Part shown: in pieces, positions 26,703-35,852 of the stretch
Numbering within the stretch: position 1 is the first letter of the stretch
Layout: each line of letters starts with the position of its first letter
Position numbers and translations under genes: made by a program
Assembly: GCA_029224465.1 (NCBI GenBank)
Contig: JAQXUQ010000006.1
Location: 124,001-188,000, forward strand
Length of the DNA: 64,000 bases
Source: Bacillota bacterium
GTDB taxonomy: Bacteria; Bacillota; Clostridia; Lachnospirales; Lachnospiraceae
Direction of reading: 5' to 3'
Notes under the pieces: model-generated
What the model was told of the DNA's origin: nothing
Seen by the model: the letters and a program-made list of their open reading frames with translations, nothing else
Databases searched by the model: none

Positions 26703-27935
26703 ATGAAAAAAACAGAGAAAAGAAATGGTGTCACGGCACTGGATAGAGCCGTATTTCATCTTGTCGAAAAATATGCCTTCGAGGTCTGTCTGATCGTGAT
26801 TCTTGGAATTTCTTTGTATGCCCGGATTGTCATGATCCCGAACTGTGTTCTGTCGTCTGATTATAATAACTTTATCGTCCCCTGGGTAAATAAATATCGG
26901 GAACTCGGAATAGTAAACGGACTCGCAGCGAAAGTCGGCGACTATTATGTCCCTTACAATGTGCTGCTTGCCATTATCGCGCAGCTGCCTTTTGAGCCGT
27001 ATCTGCCGATTTCGGTAGTTCATGTGACGGCTGAGTATCTCGGCGCTTATTTTCTGTTCAAGACAATCACACTGGTACTAGATGAAAAGCAGGGAAAGAC
27101 AGTATCTGCCACAGCCCACAGGAGAAGCCGCAAAATGGCTGCGCTCATTGCTGCCTGCACATTGTTCCTGCCATCCGTGCTGCTGAATGCCTCTCTCTGG
27201 AAACAGTGCGACAGTCTGTATACATGCACGATCATCATCAGTTTGTATCTTGTGCTGTCAGGACGTTATTCAGCCGGCTTTACGATCTATGCATTTGGAC
27301 TTTGCCTGAAGCTGCAGGCTGCCTTTTTTCTGCCGTTTCTTGTCATCCTTTATCTTGCAAAGAAAGACTTTTCTATCTTCGAGTTCTTCAAGCTTCCGCT
27401 TATGTATATACTGACGGGGCTTCCTGCAGTGATTTGCGGCCGCCGTTTTCAGGATGTCTATAAGACATATCTGAGAGCAACCGGCGAGTATGACGGCATG
27501 GCAATAAAAAGCGCGAATTTCTATCAGCTGGGCCTTGGAGACTATCCGGGGCTTCATCGGACGGCGACGGCAGCCTGCATTGCAATTTTCGGATTCGCAG
27601 CGTTATATATTATTTACAAGGCTGCCAGTATGAATCTGGAAAAATGGCTGTATCTGGCTTCATGGGTGATTTGGACAGCATATATGTTTTTACCTGCCAT
27701 GCATGAAAGATATGATTATGCGGCAATTATTCTAATCAGTGTTTGTACATGGATGCGCCGAAAACAGATTTATGTCAGTCTCGTTCTGATTATTTCTTCG
27801 GTTGTCACATACAGCAACGCAATGCTGGGAGGATCGAACATACCGATGGCGTTCATGGCGCTCCTTTGCGTAGCAGCGTATGCGGCCTACACTATACAAG
27901 GTGTCAGGGAATTATCGGGGCAGCAGTATGATTGA
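26703..27935 (+). CDS. Gpi18-like/GT-C mannosyltransferase-type membrane protein
   Basis: A 410-residue protein with about ten membrane segments. The block NASLWKQCDSLYT (near residue 164) matches the NSALWGQxDS-like signature of Gpi18/PIG-M-related bacterial proteins, and MHERYDYAAI near residue 337 matches their second signature. An acidic first loop (LSSDYNNFIVPW, near residue 58) would carry the catalytic Asp. These enzymes use polyprenyl-phosphate sugars outside the membrane. It sits between GT2 and GT4 genes with 56- and 42-base gaps. Confidence 0.76.
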   Translation: MKKTEKRNGVTALDRAVFHLVEKYAFEVCLIVILGISLYARIVMIPNCVLSSDYNNFIVPWVNKYRELGIVNGLAAKVGDYYVPYNVLLAIIAQLPFEPYLPISVVHVTAEYLGAYFLFKTITLVLDEKQGKTVSATAHRRSRKMAALIAACTLFLPSVLLNASLWKQCDSLYTCTIIISLYLVLSGRYSAGFTIYAFGLCLKLQAAFFLPFLVILYLAKKDFSIFEFFKLPLMYILTGLPAVICGRRFQDVYKTYLRATGEYDGMAIKSANFYQLGLGDYPGLHRTATAACIAIFGFAALYIIYKAASMNLEKWLYLASWVIWTAYMFLPAMHERYDYAAIILISVCTWMRRKQIYVSLVLIISSVVTYSNAMLGGSNIPMAFMALLCVAAYAAYTIQGVRELSGQQYD

Positions 27936-27977
27936 AATGTACCAGTTTTGCGGCAGTTGCGCCGGAAGGAAAACGAT

Positions 27978-29210
27978 ATGAAAATTCTGATCGTTAATAA
28001 ATTTCTCTACCCGAACGGGGGATCCGAGACATACATTTTCGGGATTGGTGAACAGCTTCGGAAGATGGGGCATGAAGTACAGTATTTCGGCATGGAGCAT
28101 GCAGGACGGATCGTCGGCAACCATGCGGAGAGTTATACAGATCCGGTCGATTTCCATGAGCGGAGCCTGCGCGCGATTTCTTATCCGTTCAAAATCATTT
28201 ATTCCAAAGAAGCGCGGCAGAAAATCCGCGTTGTGCTGGAAGATTTTCATCCGGATGTCGTCCATCTGAATAATATAAATTTTCAAATTACGCCTTCGGT
28301 CATTGATGAAATAAAGGAATTTGATCCTTCGATCCGGATTGTCTATACCGCGCATGACATGCAGTGGGTATGTCCGAATCACATGATGCGGGTCCCGGCT
28401 ACCGGAGAATTGTGCAGGAAGTGTCTGGGCGGGGATTTCCGTTTCTGTACGCAGCAGCGGTGCGTTCATAACTCGAGGCTGCGGAGTCTCATCGGTCAGA
28501 AAGAAGCGGAATATTACAGAAAACGCCATACTTACCGTCAGGTGGATACAATCATTTGTCCGAGTGACTTTATCCGCCGGCTCCTGGAGACAAATCCGGA
28601 TTTGAATGTAAGATGTGTTACTTTACATAATTTCGCAGATCTGAATCCGGACTGCATTACCGGCAATAAACTGCCGGAGCCGCTGCGAGGTATCGGACCG
28701 TATGTTCTTTATTATGGAAGATATGATCAGGAAAAAGGCGTGGACCTTGTACTGGAGGCGGCGAAGATGCTGCCGGATATTCCGTTTGTTCTGGCCGGAA
28801 AAGGAGAACTGCAGGAACAGGTGGAGGCCGCTGCCGGCTCCGGCAAGGATCATCAGTTGATAAATCTTGGCTTTCTTGGCGGAGAACCGCTGTATTCCGT
28901 GATCCGTCATGCGGCTTTTACGGTTTTTCCTTCGACCTGGTACGAGAATTATCCGTATTCGGTTCTGGAGCCGATACTTCTGGGAGTCCCTGTGATTGGC
29001 AGCAGAATCGGCGGTGTTCCGGAGATTATTAAAGAGGGTGTTACCGGAGATTTGTTTGAGGCAGGGAATTGCCGGGAGCTGGCGGAGAAGATCAATGCTC
29101 TGTGGGAAGATAGAGATCGGCAGGAGCAATATCGCGGGAACTGTCGTAACGAGCATTTTTCCACGCCCGAGGAGTATTGCGGGGAGCTTATAAAAATTTA
29201 TCAACATTGA
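27978..29210 (+). CDS. GT4 family glycosyltransferase
   Basis: A 410-residue GT-B enzyme with N-terminal MKILIVNKFLYPNGGSETYI (glycine-rich acceptor loop) and C-terminal YYGRYDQEKGVDLVLEAAKM and YENYPYSVLEPILLGVPVIG, which holds the donor-binding glutamate. A cysteine set, CRKCLGGDFRFC..C near residues 145-160, is seen in one GT4 subgroup. The ATG at 27978 follows GGAAGGA by eight bases, so a longer frame from 27948 is not used. It is the last gene of the first glycan run; about 250 bases separate it from rnfC. Confidence 0.88.
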   Translation: MKILIVNKFLYPNGGSETYIFGIGEQLRKMGHEVQYFGMEHAGRIVGNHAESYTDPVDFHERSLRAISYPFKIIYSKEARQKIRVVLEDFHPDVVHLNNINFQITPSVIDEIKEFDPSIRIVYTAHDMQWVCPNHMMRVPATGELCRKCLGGDFRFCTQQRCVHNSRLRSLIGQKEAEYYRKRHTYRQVDTIICPSDFIRRLLETNPDLNVRCVTLHNFADLNPDCITGNKLPEPLRGIGPYVLYYGRYDQEKGVDLVLEAAKMLPDIPFVLAGKGELQEQVEAAAGSGKDHQLINLGFLGGEPLYSVIRHAAFTVFPSTWYENYPYSVLEPILLGVPVIGSRIGGVPEIIKEGVTGDLFEAGNCRELAEKINALWEDRDRQEQYRGNCRNEHFSTPEEYCGELIKIYQH

Positions 29211-29301
29211 AAGAAAGATATGATGGAACTGCTGAAGACAGCAGGAAGGTATGTGTGAGATGCAGGGCAGCCTGCCGTCTCACTGGATTTTATAAAATTA
29301 T

Positions 29302-29329
29302 TTTAAATTTTTGAAACACGTTGTATAAT
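29302..29329 (+). promoter_or_regulatory. Candidate promoter of the rnf operon
   Basis: A consensus -10 box TATAAT lies at 29324-29329 with a weak -35, TTTAAA at 29302-29307, 16 bases upstream. It is in the 251-base gap before rnfC, which is otherwise gene-free. The roughly 130-base leader has an inverted GGCAGCGCTGCC-like stem near 29415. No riboswitch is recognised. Confidence 0.42.
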
Positions 29330-29461
29330 GACGCTGTATGTGATAGGTGATTTAATAAAATATTTATAAAAATCATCTTTCAGCCGCAGCCTCGCGCCGA
29401 TCCAAACTGTAGGGGCAGCGCTGCCGCTGACACATGAAATTTATGAAGGGGGAACAACATT

Positions 29462-30796
29462 ATGTTCTTACGTGCGAAGCATTTAAGCAGCATCGATGCA
29501 GGCCACTACAAGAATACGGCAAGTCACGCGACAGAAGTAATGCCGGTTCCGGACGTGGTGAAGATTTCCATGTCCCAGAATATCGGCGCACCTTGCAAAC
29601 CTCTTGTTGCCAAGGGCGATACCGTAAAGGTAGGGCAGAAGATCGGTGACACAGATGCTTTCTTACATGTTCCGGTGCACTCCAGCGTGTCCGGTACGGT
29701 AACAGGCATCGAGACGATGACCAATGCGATGGGCGGCCAGGATACGTTTGTTGTTATTGAAACGGATAAGCTTCAGACAATGGATGAGAATATCAAGGCG
29801 CCGGTCGTAACGGATCACAAGAGCTTTGTAGCTGCAATCAAGGAGAGCGGCCTTGTCGGCATGGGCGGCGCTACCTTCCCTGCATGGCTCAAGTATGATC
29901 CCAAGAACCTTGAGGATATCAAGTACATTATTGTCAACGGCGCGGAGTGCGAGCCTTATCTTACATCCGACCACAGGACAATGCTTGAAGATGCGCAGAA
30001 TGTCCTTGACGGTGCGCAGGCACTCGTCAAGTATCTGGGCGCGGAAAAGGCGTATATCGCGATCGAGAGCAACAAGCAGGACGCAATTGACGGCTTCAAT
30101 CGCATGATTGCGGAGCAGAAGCTCTCCAATATCGAGACATTCCCGCTGCAGGCGAGATATCCGAAGGGCGCGGAGCGTGTGCTGATTTATGAAGTGACCG
30201 GACAGACGTGTGACGCGGGCGTACTGCCGGCGTCTCTCGGCGTTATTGTTGCCAACGTTTCCTCTACCGCATTCATCGGACAGTATCTGAAGGACGGTGT
30301 TCCGCTGATTCAGAGAAGAGTAACGGTTGACGGCGATGCGGTCGCAAACCCGAAGAATGTAATGGCTCCGTTCGGCACGATGATCGCGGATCTGATCGCT
30401 TTCTGCGGCGGTTACAAGGCAGAACCCAGAAAGATTCTGCTCGGCGGCCCTATGATGGGACGCGCGGTCTATACAGATGCGCAGCCGACGACGAAGGCAA
30501 ATAACGGTATCCTCGCATTCACCGCGGCGAAAGCGGTGCTTCCCGAAGAAACAGCCTGCATCAGCTGCGGCAGATGCCATGACGCCTGCCCGTTCGGCCT
30601 GCTTCCCGTCAAGTATGCGGACGCGTATGAGAGGAAAGACGTTCAGATGCTCCGCGAGCTGAAGGTCATGCAGTGCATGGAGTGCGGCAGCTGCTCGTTC
30701 GTATGCCCTGCCCACAGACCGCTCGTTTTCATGAACAAGCTCGGCAAGGCGATGGTTAAGGAAGCGGATAAGAAGGAGGCTGCTAAGAATGGCTGA
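29462..30796 (+). CDS. rnfC: Rnf electron transport complex subunit C
   Basis: Peripheral NADH-oxidising subunit of the Rnf complex, which couples reduced ferredoxin:NAD+ oxidoreduction to Na+ or H+ export. The 444-residue protein has the FMN/NAD-binding segment (GGATFPAWLKYDP near residue 138), a SLBB domain, and two [4Fe-4S] motifs, CISCGRCHDACP (near 366) and CMECGSCSFVCP (near 405). A strong ribosome site GAAGGGGG precedes the ATG at 29462. It overlaps rnfD by eight bases. Codon use is GC-rich, unlike the glycan genes at the start of the window. Confidence 0.96.
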   Translation: MFLRAKHLSSIDAGHYKNTASHATEVMPVPDVVKISMSQNIGAPCKPLVAKGDTVKVGQKIGDTDAFLHVPVHSSVSGTVTGIETMTNAMGGQDTFVVIETDKLQTMDENIKAPVVTDHKSFVAAIKESGLVGMGGATFPAWLKYDPKNLEDIKYIIVNGAECEPYLTSDHRTMLEDAQNVLDGAQALVKYLGAEKAYIAIESNKQDAIDGFNRMIAEQKLSNIETFPLQARYPKGAERVLIYEVTGQTCDAGVLPASLGVIVANVSSTAFIGQYLKDGVPLIQRRVTVDGDAVANPKNVMAPFGTMIADLIAFCGGYKAEPRKILLGGPMMGRAVYTDAQPTTKANNGILAFTAAKAVLPEETACISCGRCHDACPFGLLPVKYADAYERKDVQMLRELKVMQCMECGSCSFVCPAHRPLVFMNKLGKAMVKEADKKEAAKNG

Positions 30797-31853
30797 CAAT
30801 AGATTCAAAACAGGACTTCTTGTAACGAATTCTCCTCATGTTTCCACGACGCTGGATACCAGAAAGACCATGCTGTATGTGCTGATCGCCCTGATCCCCG
30901 CTGCAGCGGCTTCCACGATTTTCTTTGGCTTTGGCGCCCTGATTCGTATTCTTCTGGGTATGGTCTTCGGTGTGGCGTTTGAGTACTGCTACAACAAGAT
31001 CATGAAGAAGCCCGACACAACCCGTGATCTTTCGTGCTGTGTCACCGGCGCAATCCTTGCGATGAATGTTCCCGCGAACTTCCCGGTCTGGATGCTTGCG
31101 ATTGGCGTCGGCGTTGCGATCATCATCGTAAAATGTCTGTATGGCGGCATCGGCCGCAATATCGCAAACCCCGCTCTTGTCGGCCGTGCGGTACTGCTTC
31201 TGAGCTGGACTTCCTATATGACAACCTGGCCGCTTACAAGATTCCAGATTGCTTCCGGAGTCTATGACGGCGTTACCGGCGCGACACCGCTTGGCGATAT
31301 CGCGAACAAGACACTGGGGCAGGCACACTACACACTGACCGATATGTTCCTCGGCAACACCGGCGGAGCGCTCGGCGAGACCTGCGCGCTCGCGATTCTG
31401 ATCGGCGGTCTGTTCCTGATCTGGAAGAAGATCATCAGCCCGATTATTCCGTGCACGTTCATCGGAACTGTTTTTGTGATTTCCGTGATTTACTACGCAT
31501 TCAATCCGGTCGGTGTACCCGGATACAACGCGTTTACAATGGGTATCTTCAATGTTCTGGCCGGCGGCGTGATGTTCGGCGCGTTCTTCTGCGCGACGGA
31601 TTATGTCACAAGCCCGATCATGAAGAGAGGCAAGCTGATCTTCGGTATCGGATGCGGCGCTCTGACCATGATGATCCGTATTCTCGGAGCTTATCCGGAA
31701 GGCGTATCTTTCGCGATCCTTCTGATGAACGTTGTCACACCCCTGATTGACCGCTATTCGGAACGCTCGTTCTACGGCATCGCCGCGGCGGAAAAGGCAG
31801 CGAAGAAAGCCGCGAAGGAAGCTGCTTCCAATGGAAAGGAGGCTGCAAAATAA
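30789..31853 (+). CDS. rnfD: Rnf electron transport complex subunit D
   Basis: Integral membrane subunit of 354 residues with about nine membrane segments. It carries a covalently bound FMN: the attachment motif D-G-V-T-G-A-T-P-L has the full Dxx[ST]GAT consensus, with Thr166 the expected attachment site, on the outer side. ApbE (gene at 41930) would attach the flavin. The start overlaps rnfC; its stop shares one base with the rnfG start. The C-terminal tail is a Lys/Ala-rich helix (AAEKAAKKAAKEAASNGKE). Confidence 0.96.
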   Translation: MADNRFKTGLLVTNSPHVSTTLDTRKTMLYVLIALIPAAAASTIFFGFGALIRILLGMVFGVAFEYCYNKIMKKPDTTRDLSCCVTGAILAMNVPANFPVWMLAIGVGVAIIIVKCLYGGIGRNIANPALVGRAVLLLSWTSYMTTWPLTRFQIASGVYDGVTGATPLGDIANKTLGQAHYTLTDMFLGNTGGALGETCALAILIGGLFLIWKKIISPIIPCTFIGTVFVISVIYYAFNPVGVPGYNAFTMGIFNVLAGGVMFGAFFCATDYVTSPIMKRGKLIFGIGCGALTMMIRILGAYPEGVSFAILLMNVVTPLIDRYSERSFYGIAAAEKAAKKAAKEAASNGKEAAK

Positions 31854-32434
31854 TGGCTGAGACGAAGAACAGTAATTTCAAGGAATATGTTTATCCTGTC
31901 ATCATTCTGACTGTGATCGCCATGGTTGCGACGCTGCTTCTGGCAATCACAAACAACATCACGACCGGCGTCATCGAGCAGAGAGCAATTCAGGCTGCCA
32001 ACGAGGCAAGAATGAAAGTGCTTCCGGATGGTGACAGCTTCAAACAGCTTGATGTCAAAAAGTACGCGTCTTCGACAGACGGCAGCGCAAATGTAACCGA
32101 AGCGTATGCGGCGGAGAATGGCGCGGGTGATGTTTTCACGGTGGTTACGAAGTCTTTCGGCGGCGATCTTACTATGATGGTCGGTGTCGGCAAGGACGGT
32201 GCGATTACCGGTGTCACGGTAACAGCACATTCGGATACGCCGGGCGTCGGCACAAAGGATCAGGATCCGGATTATCTTGCGCAGTATGACGGCAAGAAAG
32301 AACTGACTTCGGAAGATGTCAAGAAAGAGTCCGGTTTCCAGTTTATTTCCGGCGCGTCTGTTTCGGGCGGCGCGATTCACAAGGGAGTTTACGCAGCGCT
32401 CGAACAGTATAAAGAGTTAGGAGGTGCACAGTAA
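31853..32434 (+). CDS. rnfG: Rnf electron transport complex subunit G
   Basis: Membrane-anchored flavin subunit of 193 residues with one N-terminal membrane segment (residues about 12-32) and an outside FMN-binding domain. In this family FMN is joined by ApbE to the Thr of a Dxx[ST]GAT motif. Here the matching place reads Q-F-I-S-G-A-S-V-S: the last Thr is Ser169 and the leading Asp is Gln. Serine can accept FMN in some other flavinylated proteins, so the site may still work. Length and position between rnfD and rnfE are normal. Its stop and the rnfE start share one base. Confidence 0.94.
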   Translation: MAETKNSNFKEYVYPVIILTVIAMVATLLLAITNNITTGVIEQRAIQAANEARMKVLPDGDSFKQLDVKKYASSTDGSANVTEAYAAENGAGDVFTVVTKSFGGDLTMMVGVGKDGAITGVTVTAHSDTPGVGTKDQDPDYLAQYDGKKELTSEDVKKESGFQFISGASVSGGAIHKGVYAALEQYKELGGAQ

Positions 32435-33171
32435 TGGCAGAAGCAAAAAAGAGCAAACTCAGCATTCTGACCAACGGCCTCATCAAAGAGAACCCTGTGC
32501 TGGTGCTGGTCATCGGTACCTGCCCTACACTGGCTACTTCGACATCGGTTGAGACCGGCTTGGGCATGGGGCTGGCTGCTACGGCAGTTCTGATCTGTTC
32601 CAACATGGTAATTTCCGCGCTGCACAAGCTTATTCCGGATAAGGTAAGAATTCCCTGCTTTATCACGGTCATCGCGGCATTTGTTACAATTGTGCAGATG
32701 ATTCTGCAGGCGTTCGTTCCTTCGCTTTACGCGGCTCTGGGACTTTACCTGCCTCTGATCGTTGTTAACTGCATCATTCTCGGCCGCGCCGAGATGTTCG
32801 CGTCCAAGAACAGTGTGATTGATTCCGCGCTCGATGGTATCGGCATGGGCCTTGGTTTTACGTTTACACTCTGCGTGATGGGCTCGATCCGTGAAATCCT
32901 CGGCAGCGGAACCTGGCTTGCAGGCGACTGGTTCGGCCTTGCGCCCGGATTCAAGGGAATCCAGCTGCAGGCAGCTCTGGGCATCCCCGGCATGGGCATC
33001 ATGACGATGGTTCCCGGCGGCTTCTTCGTATTCGCCTGTGTAATGGCATTCGTTCACTTTATCACAAAGGACAAGTCGAAGATCCGCAATTCCTTCGGCT
33101 GCGACGGCTGCGCGATGCAGGGCGTCTGCTCCGATGACGATAAAGCGGCGGAGAAAGGAGCGGCAGCATAA
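32434..33171 (+). CDS. rnfE: Rnf electron transport complex subunit E
   Basis: Integral membrane subunit of 245 residues with six membrane segments; paralogue of RnfA in opposite orientation. The conserved LGTCPTLATS-type segment reads LVIGTCPTLATSTSVETGLG near residue 23, and VVNCIILGRAEMFASKN near 108, each with the conserved cysteine of the intramembrane iron site. The C-terminal tail adds CDGCAMQGVC, a cysteine group that is not part of the core fold. The gene is in a one-base-overlap chain with rnfG and rnfA. Confidence 0.95.
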   Translation: MAEAKKSKLSILTNGLIKENPVLVLVIGTCPTLATSTSVETGLGMGLAATAVLICSNMVISALHKLIPDKVRIPCFITVIAAFVTIVQMILQAFVPSLYAALGLYLPLIVVNCIILGRAEMFASKNSVIDSALDGIGMGLGFTFTLCVMGSIREILGSGTWLAGDWFGLAPGFKGIQLQAALGIPGMGIMTMVPGGFFVFACVMAFVHFITKDKSKIRNSFGCDGCAMQGVCSDDDKAAEKGAAA

Positions 33172-33761
33172 TGAGCACAATTTCCAGTATGATCATTATC
33201 ATCATCGGTATGATCACGGTTAACAACTACCCGCTGTCCCAGTTCCTCGGCATCTGCCCGTTCCTCGGCGTTTCGACGGATCTGGATTCCGCAAAGGGTA
33301 TGGGCATCGCCGTAACGTTCGTTATGACACTGGCTACGGCAGTTACCTGGTGTATTCAGACATTTATTCTGAATCCGCTTGGGATCGGCTATCTGCAGAC
33401 AGTTTCCTTTATTCTGGTTATCGCGGCGCTCGTGCAGTTCATCGAGATGTTCATGAAGAAAAACATGCCCGCACTGTACAAGAGCATGGGTATTTACCTT
33501 CCTCTGATCACAACGAACTGCGCTGTTCTGGGTGTCTGCATTGATAACTTCAACAAGCAGTACAACTTCTTCCAGTCGATCGCGCAGGCTTTCGGCGGCG
33601 GACTTGGTTTCTGGCTCGCGCTTGCGATCATGGCGGGTGTCCGCTCCAAGCTTGTTGATCAGTCAAGAATCCCGAAGTCTTTCCACGGCGTTCCGATCGT
33701 TCTGACGACCGCTTCGATCCTTGCGATTTCCTTCATGGGATTCAACGGAATGTTCAAGTAA
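33171..33761 (+). CDS. rnfA: Rnf electron transport complex subunit A
   Basis: Integral membrane subunit of 196 residues with six membrane segments. Signature blocks are NNYPLSQFLGICPFLGVS (near residue 18) and ITTNCAVLGVC (near 112), placing the conserved cysteines that hold the [2Fe-2S] centre shared with RnfE in the membrane. Its start overlaps the rnfE stop. It forms the core electron and ion path with RnfD and RnfE. Confidence 0.96.
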   Translation: MSTISSMIIIIIGMITVNNYPLSQFLGICPFLGVSTDLDSAKGMGIAVTFVMTLATAVTWCIQTFILNPLGIGYLQTVSFILVIAALVQFIEMFMKKNMPALYKSMGIYLPLITTNCAVLGVCIDNFNKQYNFFQSIAQAFGGGLGFWLALAIMAGVRSKLVDQSRIPKSFHGVPIVLTTASILAISFMGFNGMFK

Positions 33762-33776
33762 AGGAGGGCGCAGCGG

Positions 33777-34601
33777 ATGAGTACAATTATTATTTCTGTC
33801 GTTCTTCTGACGGTAATCGGTCTGATCGCGGGAATTCTTCTTTCCTACGCATCGAAGATCTTCGCGGTCAAGGAAAACCAGTTGTTCATCGATCTTCGCG
33901 CGGAACTTCCGGGAGCGAACTGCGGCGGGTGCGGTTTTGCCGGCTGTGACGATTACGCGCACGCTATGGCGGACAATAAAGACGTTCCCTGCAGCAAGTG
34001 CGTTGTCGGCGGGCCTGCGGTTGCAGAAAAGCTTGCGAAGGTTCTCGGCACTTCCGCGGAATCGGAAGAGAAGATGGTTGCGTTCGTTGCCTGCAACGGC
34101 ACAACGGAGAACGCGAAGCCTTTGTATGAGTACGAAGGCATTAACAGCTGCAAAGCCGCCAAAACATTGTTCGGCGGCACCAAGGCCTGCAAGTTTGCCT
34201 GCATCGGCCTCGGCGACTGTGTCGATGCCTGCCAGTTTGACGCGATCCATGTCATCGACGGTGTGGCGGTCGTTGGCAGAGATTACTGCACTGCCTGCCA
34301 GGCCTGCATCAAGACCTGCCCGCAGGGGATTATCTCTCTGAAACCGTACAAGGAAACGGTTACGGTCAAGTGTTCCAACAAGGACACAGGCAAGGCGGCC
34401 ATGGCAGTCTGCAAGACTTCCTGCATTGCCTGCCGTATGTGCGAGAGAACCTGCCAGCACGACGCGGTTCATGTCATTGACAATCTTGCGATCATTGATC
34501 CCGAGAAGTGCGTCGGCTGCGGTGACTGCGCAGTGAAGTGCCCGAAGCACGCGATTCTGGACCTTGCCGCGAAGCCGGCGAAGGAAGAGAAGACAGCGTG
34601 A
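33777..34601 (+). CDS. rnfB: Rnf electron transport complex subunit B
   Basis: Ferredoxin-facing iron-sulfur subunit of 274 residues. One N-terminal membrane segment (residues 3-25) is followed by the NCGGCGFAGC..C cluster site near residue 46. Several ferredoxin-like sites follow: CKFACIGLGDCVDAC, CTACQACIKTCP, CIACRMCERTCQ and CVGCGDCAVKCP. AGGAGG precedes the start. It accepts electrons from reduced ferredoxin and passes them into the membrane part. Last gene of the operon. Confidence 0.96.
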   Translation: MSTIIISVVLLTVIGLIAGILLSYASKIFAVKENQLFIDLRAELPGANCGGCGFAGCDDYAHAMADNKDVPCSKCVVGGPAVAEKLAKVLGTSAESEEKMVAFVACNGTTENAKPLYEYEGINSCKAAKTLFGGTKACKFACIGLGDCVDACQFDAIHVIDGVAVVGRDYCTACQACIKTCPQGIISLKPYKETVTVKCSNKDTGKAAMAVCKTSCIACRMCERTCQHDAVHVIDNLAIIDPEKCVGCGDCAVKCPKHAILDLAAKPAKEEKTA

Positions 34602-34674
34602 GCTTCCAAAGAACAGCGCCGTATACGATGGCGTCATTTACTATAATCTGATCCGGTCCTGCTTTCGGCCTTTT

Positions 34675-34696
34675 CCTGCCGGGGGCAGGGCTTTAT
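34675..34696 (+). terminator. Possible weak terminator after rnfB
   Basis: A 6-bp G/C stem, CCTGCC-GGG-GGCAGG (34675-34689), is followed by GCTTTATC. The T-run is poor and the hairpin lies only 17 bases before the next start codon, so it may only attenuate. A TATAAT at 34642-34647 upstream of it has no convincing -35 box. Confidence 0.3.
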
Positions 34697-34712
34697 CAGT
34701 CTTTCGGACAAT

Positions 34713-35852
34713 ATGAATTATACCAAAATCATCATCGGCGCAGGACTTTACGGCCTGTATGCGGCAAAACACTGCGGTGAAAAGAAAGAGAAGATTCTGG
34801 TTCTGGAGAAGGATGACAGGGCCTTCGGGCGCGCGACCTATGTGAATCAGGCGAGGGTCCATATGGGGTATCATTACCCGAGGAGCCTATCGACAGCCAC
34901 AAAGTCGGCCGGATATTTCCGCCGTTTCTGCGACGACTTTCCGTTCTGTATTGAAAAAGGTTTCCATCAGATTTACGCGACAAGCAGCCGCTTCTCGTGG
35001 ACGAATGCAGCGCAGTTTCAGGCGTTCTGCGAGGCGGCGGGCATCCGCTGCGAGGAGGCGCCGGCGTCTTTATATTTCAAGGAAGGGATGTGCGACGGCG
35101 CGTTTCTGACAGAGGAGTATACGTATGACGCGATGATTTTGAAGAAATATTTTCTGGACACTTTAAACGCGATGCCGGACGTGACGATCTGCTATAATGC
35201 GAAGATAGAAGACATCGCGCGGTATCCGGATCATTTTGAAGTGCATATGGCCGACGGGAGCGTACATACTACGGATTACATTTTGAACGCGACCTATGCC
35301 TCTACCAATGAAGTCTTAAAACTCGTGGACGGCGTTTCCCACACCGGCTTTAACATTAAGTATGAGCTTTGCGAGATTATCCTGACGAGGGCGTCGGAAA
35401 AGCTGCACGGGATCGGACTTACGGTCATGGACGGACCATTCTTTTCGATTATGCCGTTTGGCAAGACCGGTTACCACTCGCTGACCAGTGTTTCCTTCAC
35501 GCCGCATATGGCAAGCTATGAGCGTCTGCCGGTATTTCCGTGTATGGAACGAAGACAGACGCTGGAAGGGCAGGACAGCTGCCGCCCGGAACAGCTGGCC
35601 AACTGTACGGACTGTCCCTGCCGCCCGGAGAGCGCATGGCCGTATATGAGTCATCTCGCCCGCAAGTACATGCGCGATGATTATGCATTTACCTATCAGG
35701 GATCTTTGTATTCGATGAAACCGATTCTGAAATCTTCGGAAGTCGATGATTCGAGGCCGACGGCGATCCGCGTGAACAGCGAGTATCCGCGGCTGGTCAG
35801 TGTTTTGTCCGGAAAAATCAATACCGTGTATGATCTGGAGGAATTTCTGTAA
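34713..35852 (+). CDS. FAD-dependent oxidoreductase (DAO/amine-oxidase-like)
   Basis: A 379-residue flavoprotein. The N-terminal dinucleotide-binding loop is IIGAGLYGLYAA (G-x-G-x-x-G, residues 7-18) followed by the acidic end of the second strand in VLEKDD. The following VHMGYHYPRS stretch recalls UDP-galactopyranose-mutase-like and DAO proteins. A cysteine-rich block, CTDCPCRPESAW near residue 297, is odd for the family and could bind a metal. It heads an operon with GT2, aminotransferase, GtrA and GT-C genes, so its substrate is probably a sugar or a lipid-linked sugar. Exact reaction unknown. Confidence 0.75.
   Translation: MNYTKIIIGAGLYGLYAAKHCGEKKEKILVLEKDDRAFGRATYVNQARVHMGYHYPRSLSTATKSAGYFRRFCDDFPFCIEKGFHQIYATSSRFSWTNAAQFQAFCEAAGIRCEEAPASLYFKEGMCDGAFLTEEYTYDAMILKKYFLDTLNAMPDVTICYNAKIEDIARYPDHFEVHMADGSVHTTDYILNATYASTNEVLKLVDGVSHTGFNIKYELCEIILTRASEKLHGIGLTVMDGPFFSIMPFGKTGYHSLTSVSFTPHMASYERLPVFPCMERRQTLEGQDSCRPEQLANCTDCPCRPESAWPYMSHLARKYMRDDYAFTYQGSLYSMKPILKSSEVDDSRPTAIRVNSEYPRLVSVLSGKINTVYDLEEFL

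Noticed and set aside
29330-29461. Possible riboswitch in the rnf leader
   Set aside because: The leader has a short inverted repeat but none of the conserved cores of the riboswitch classes I can recognise.
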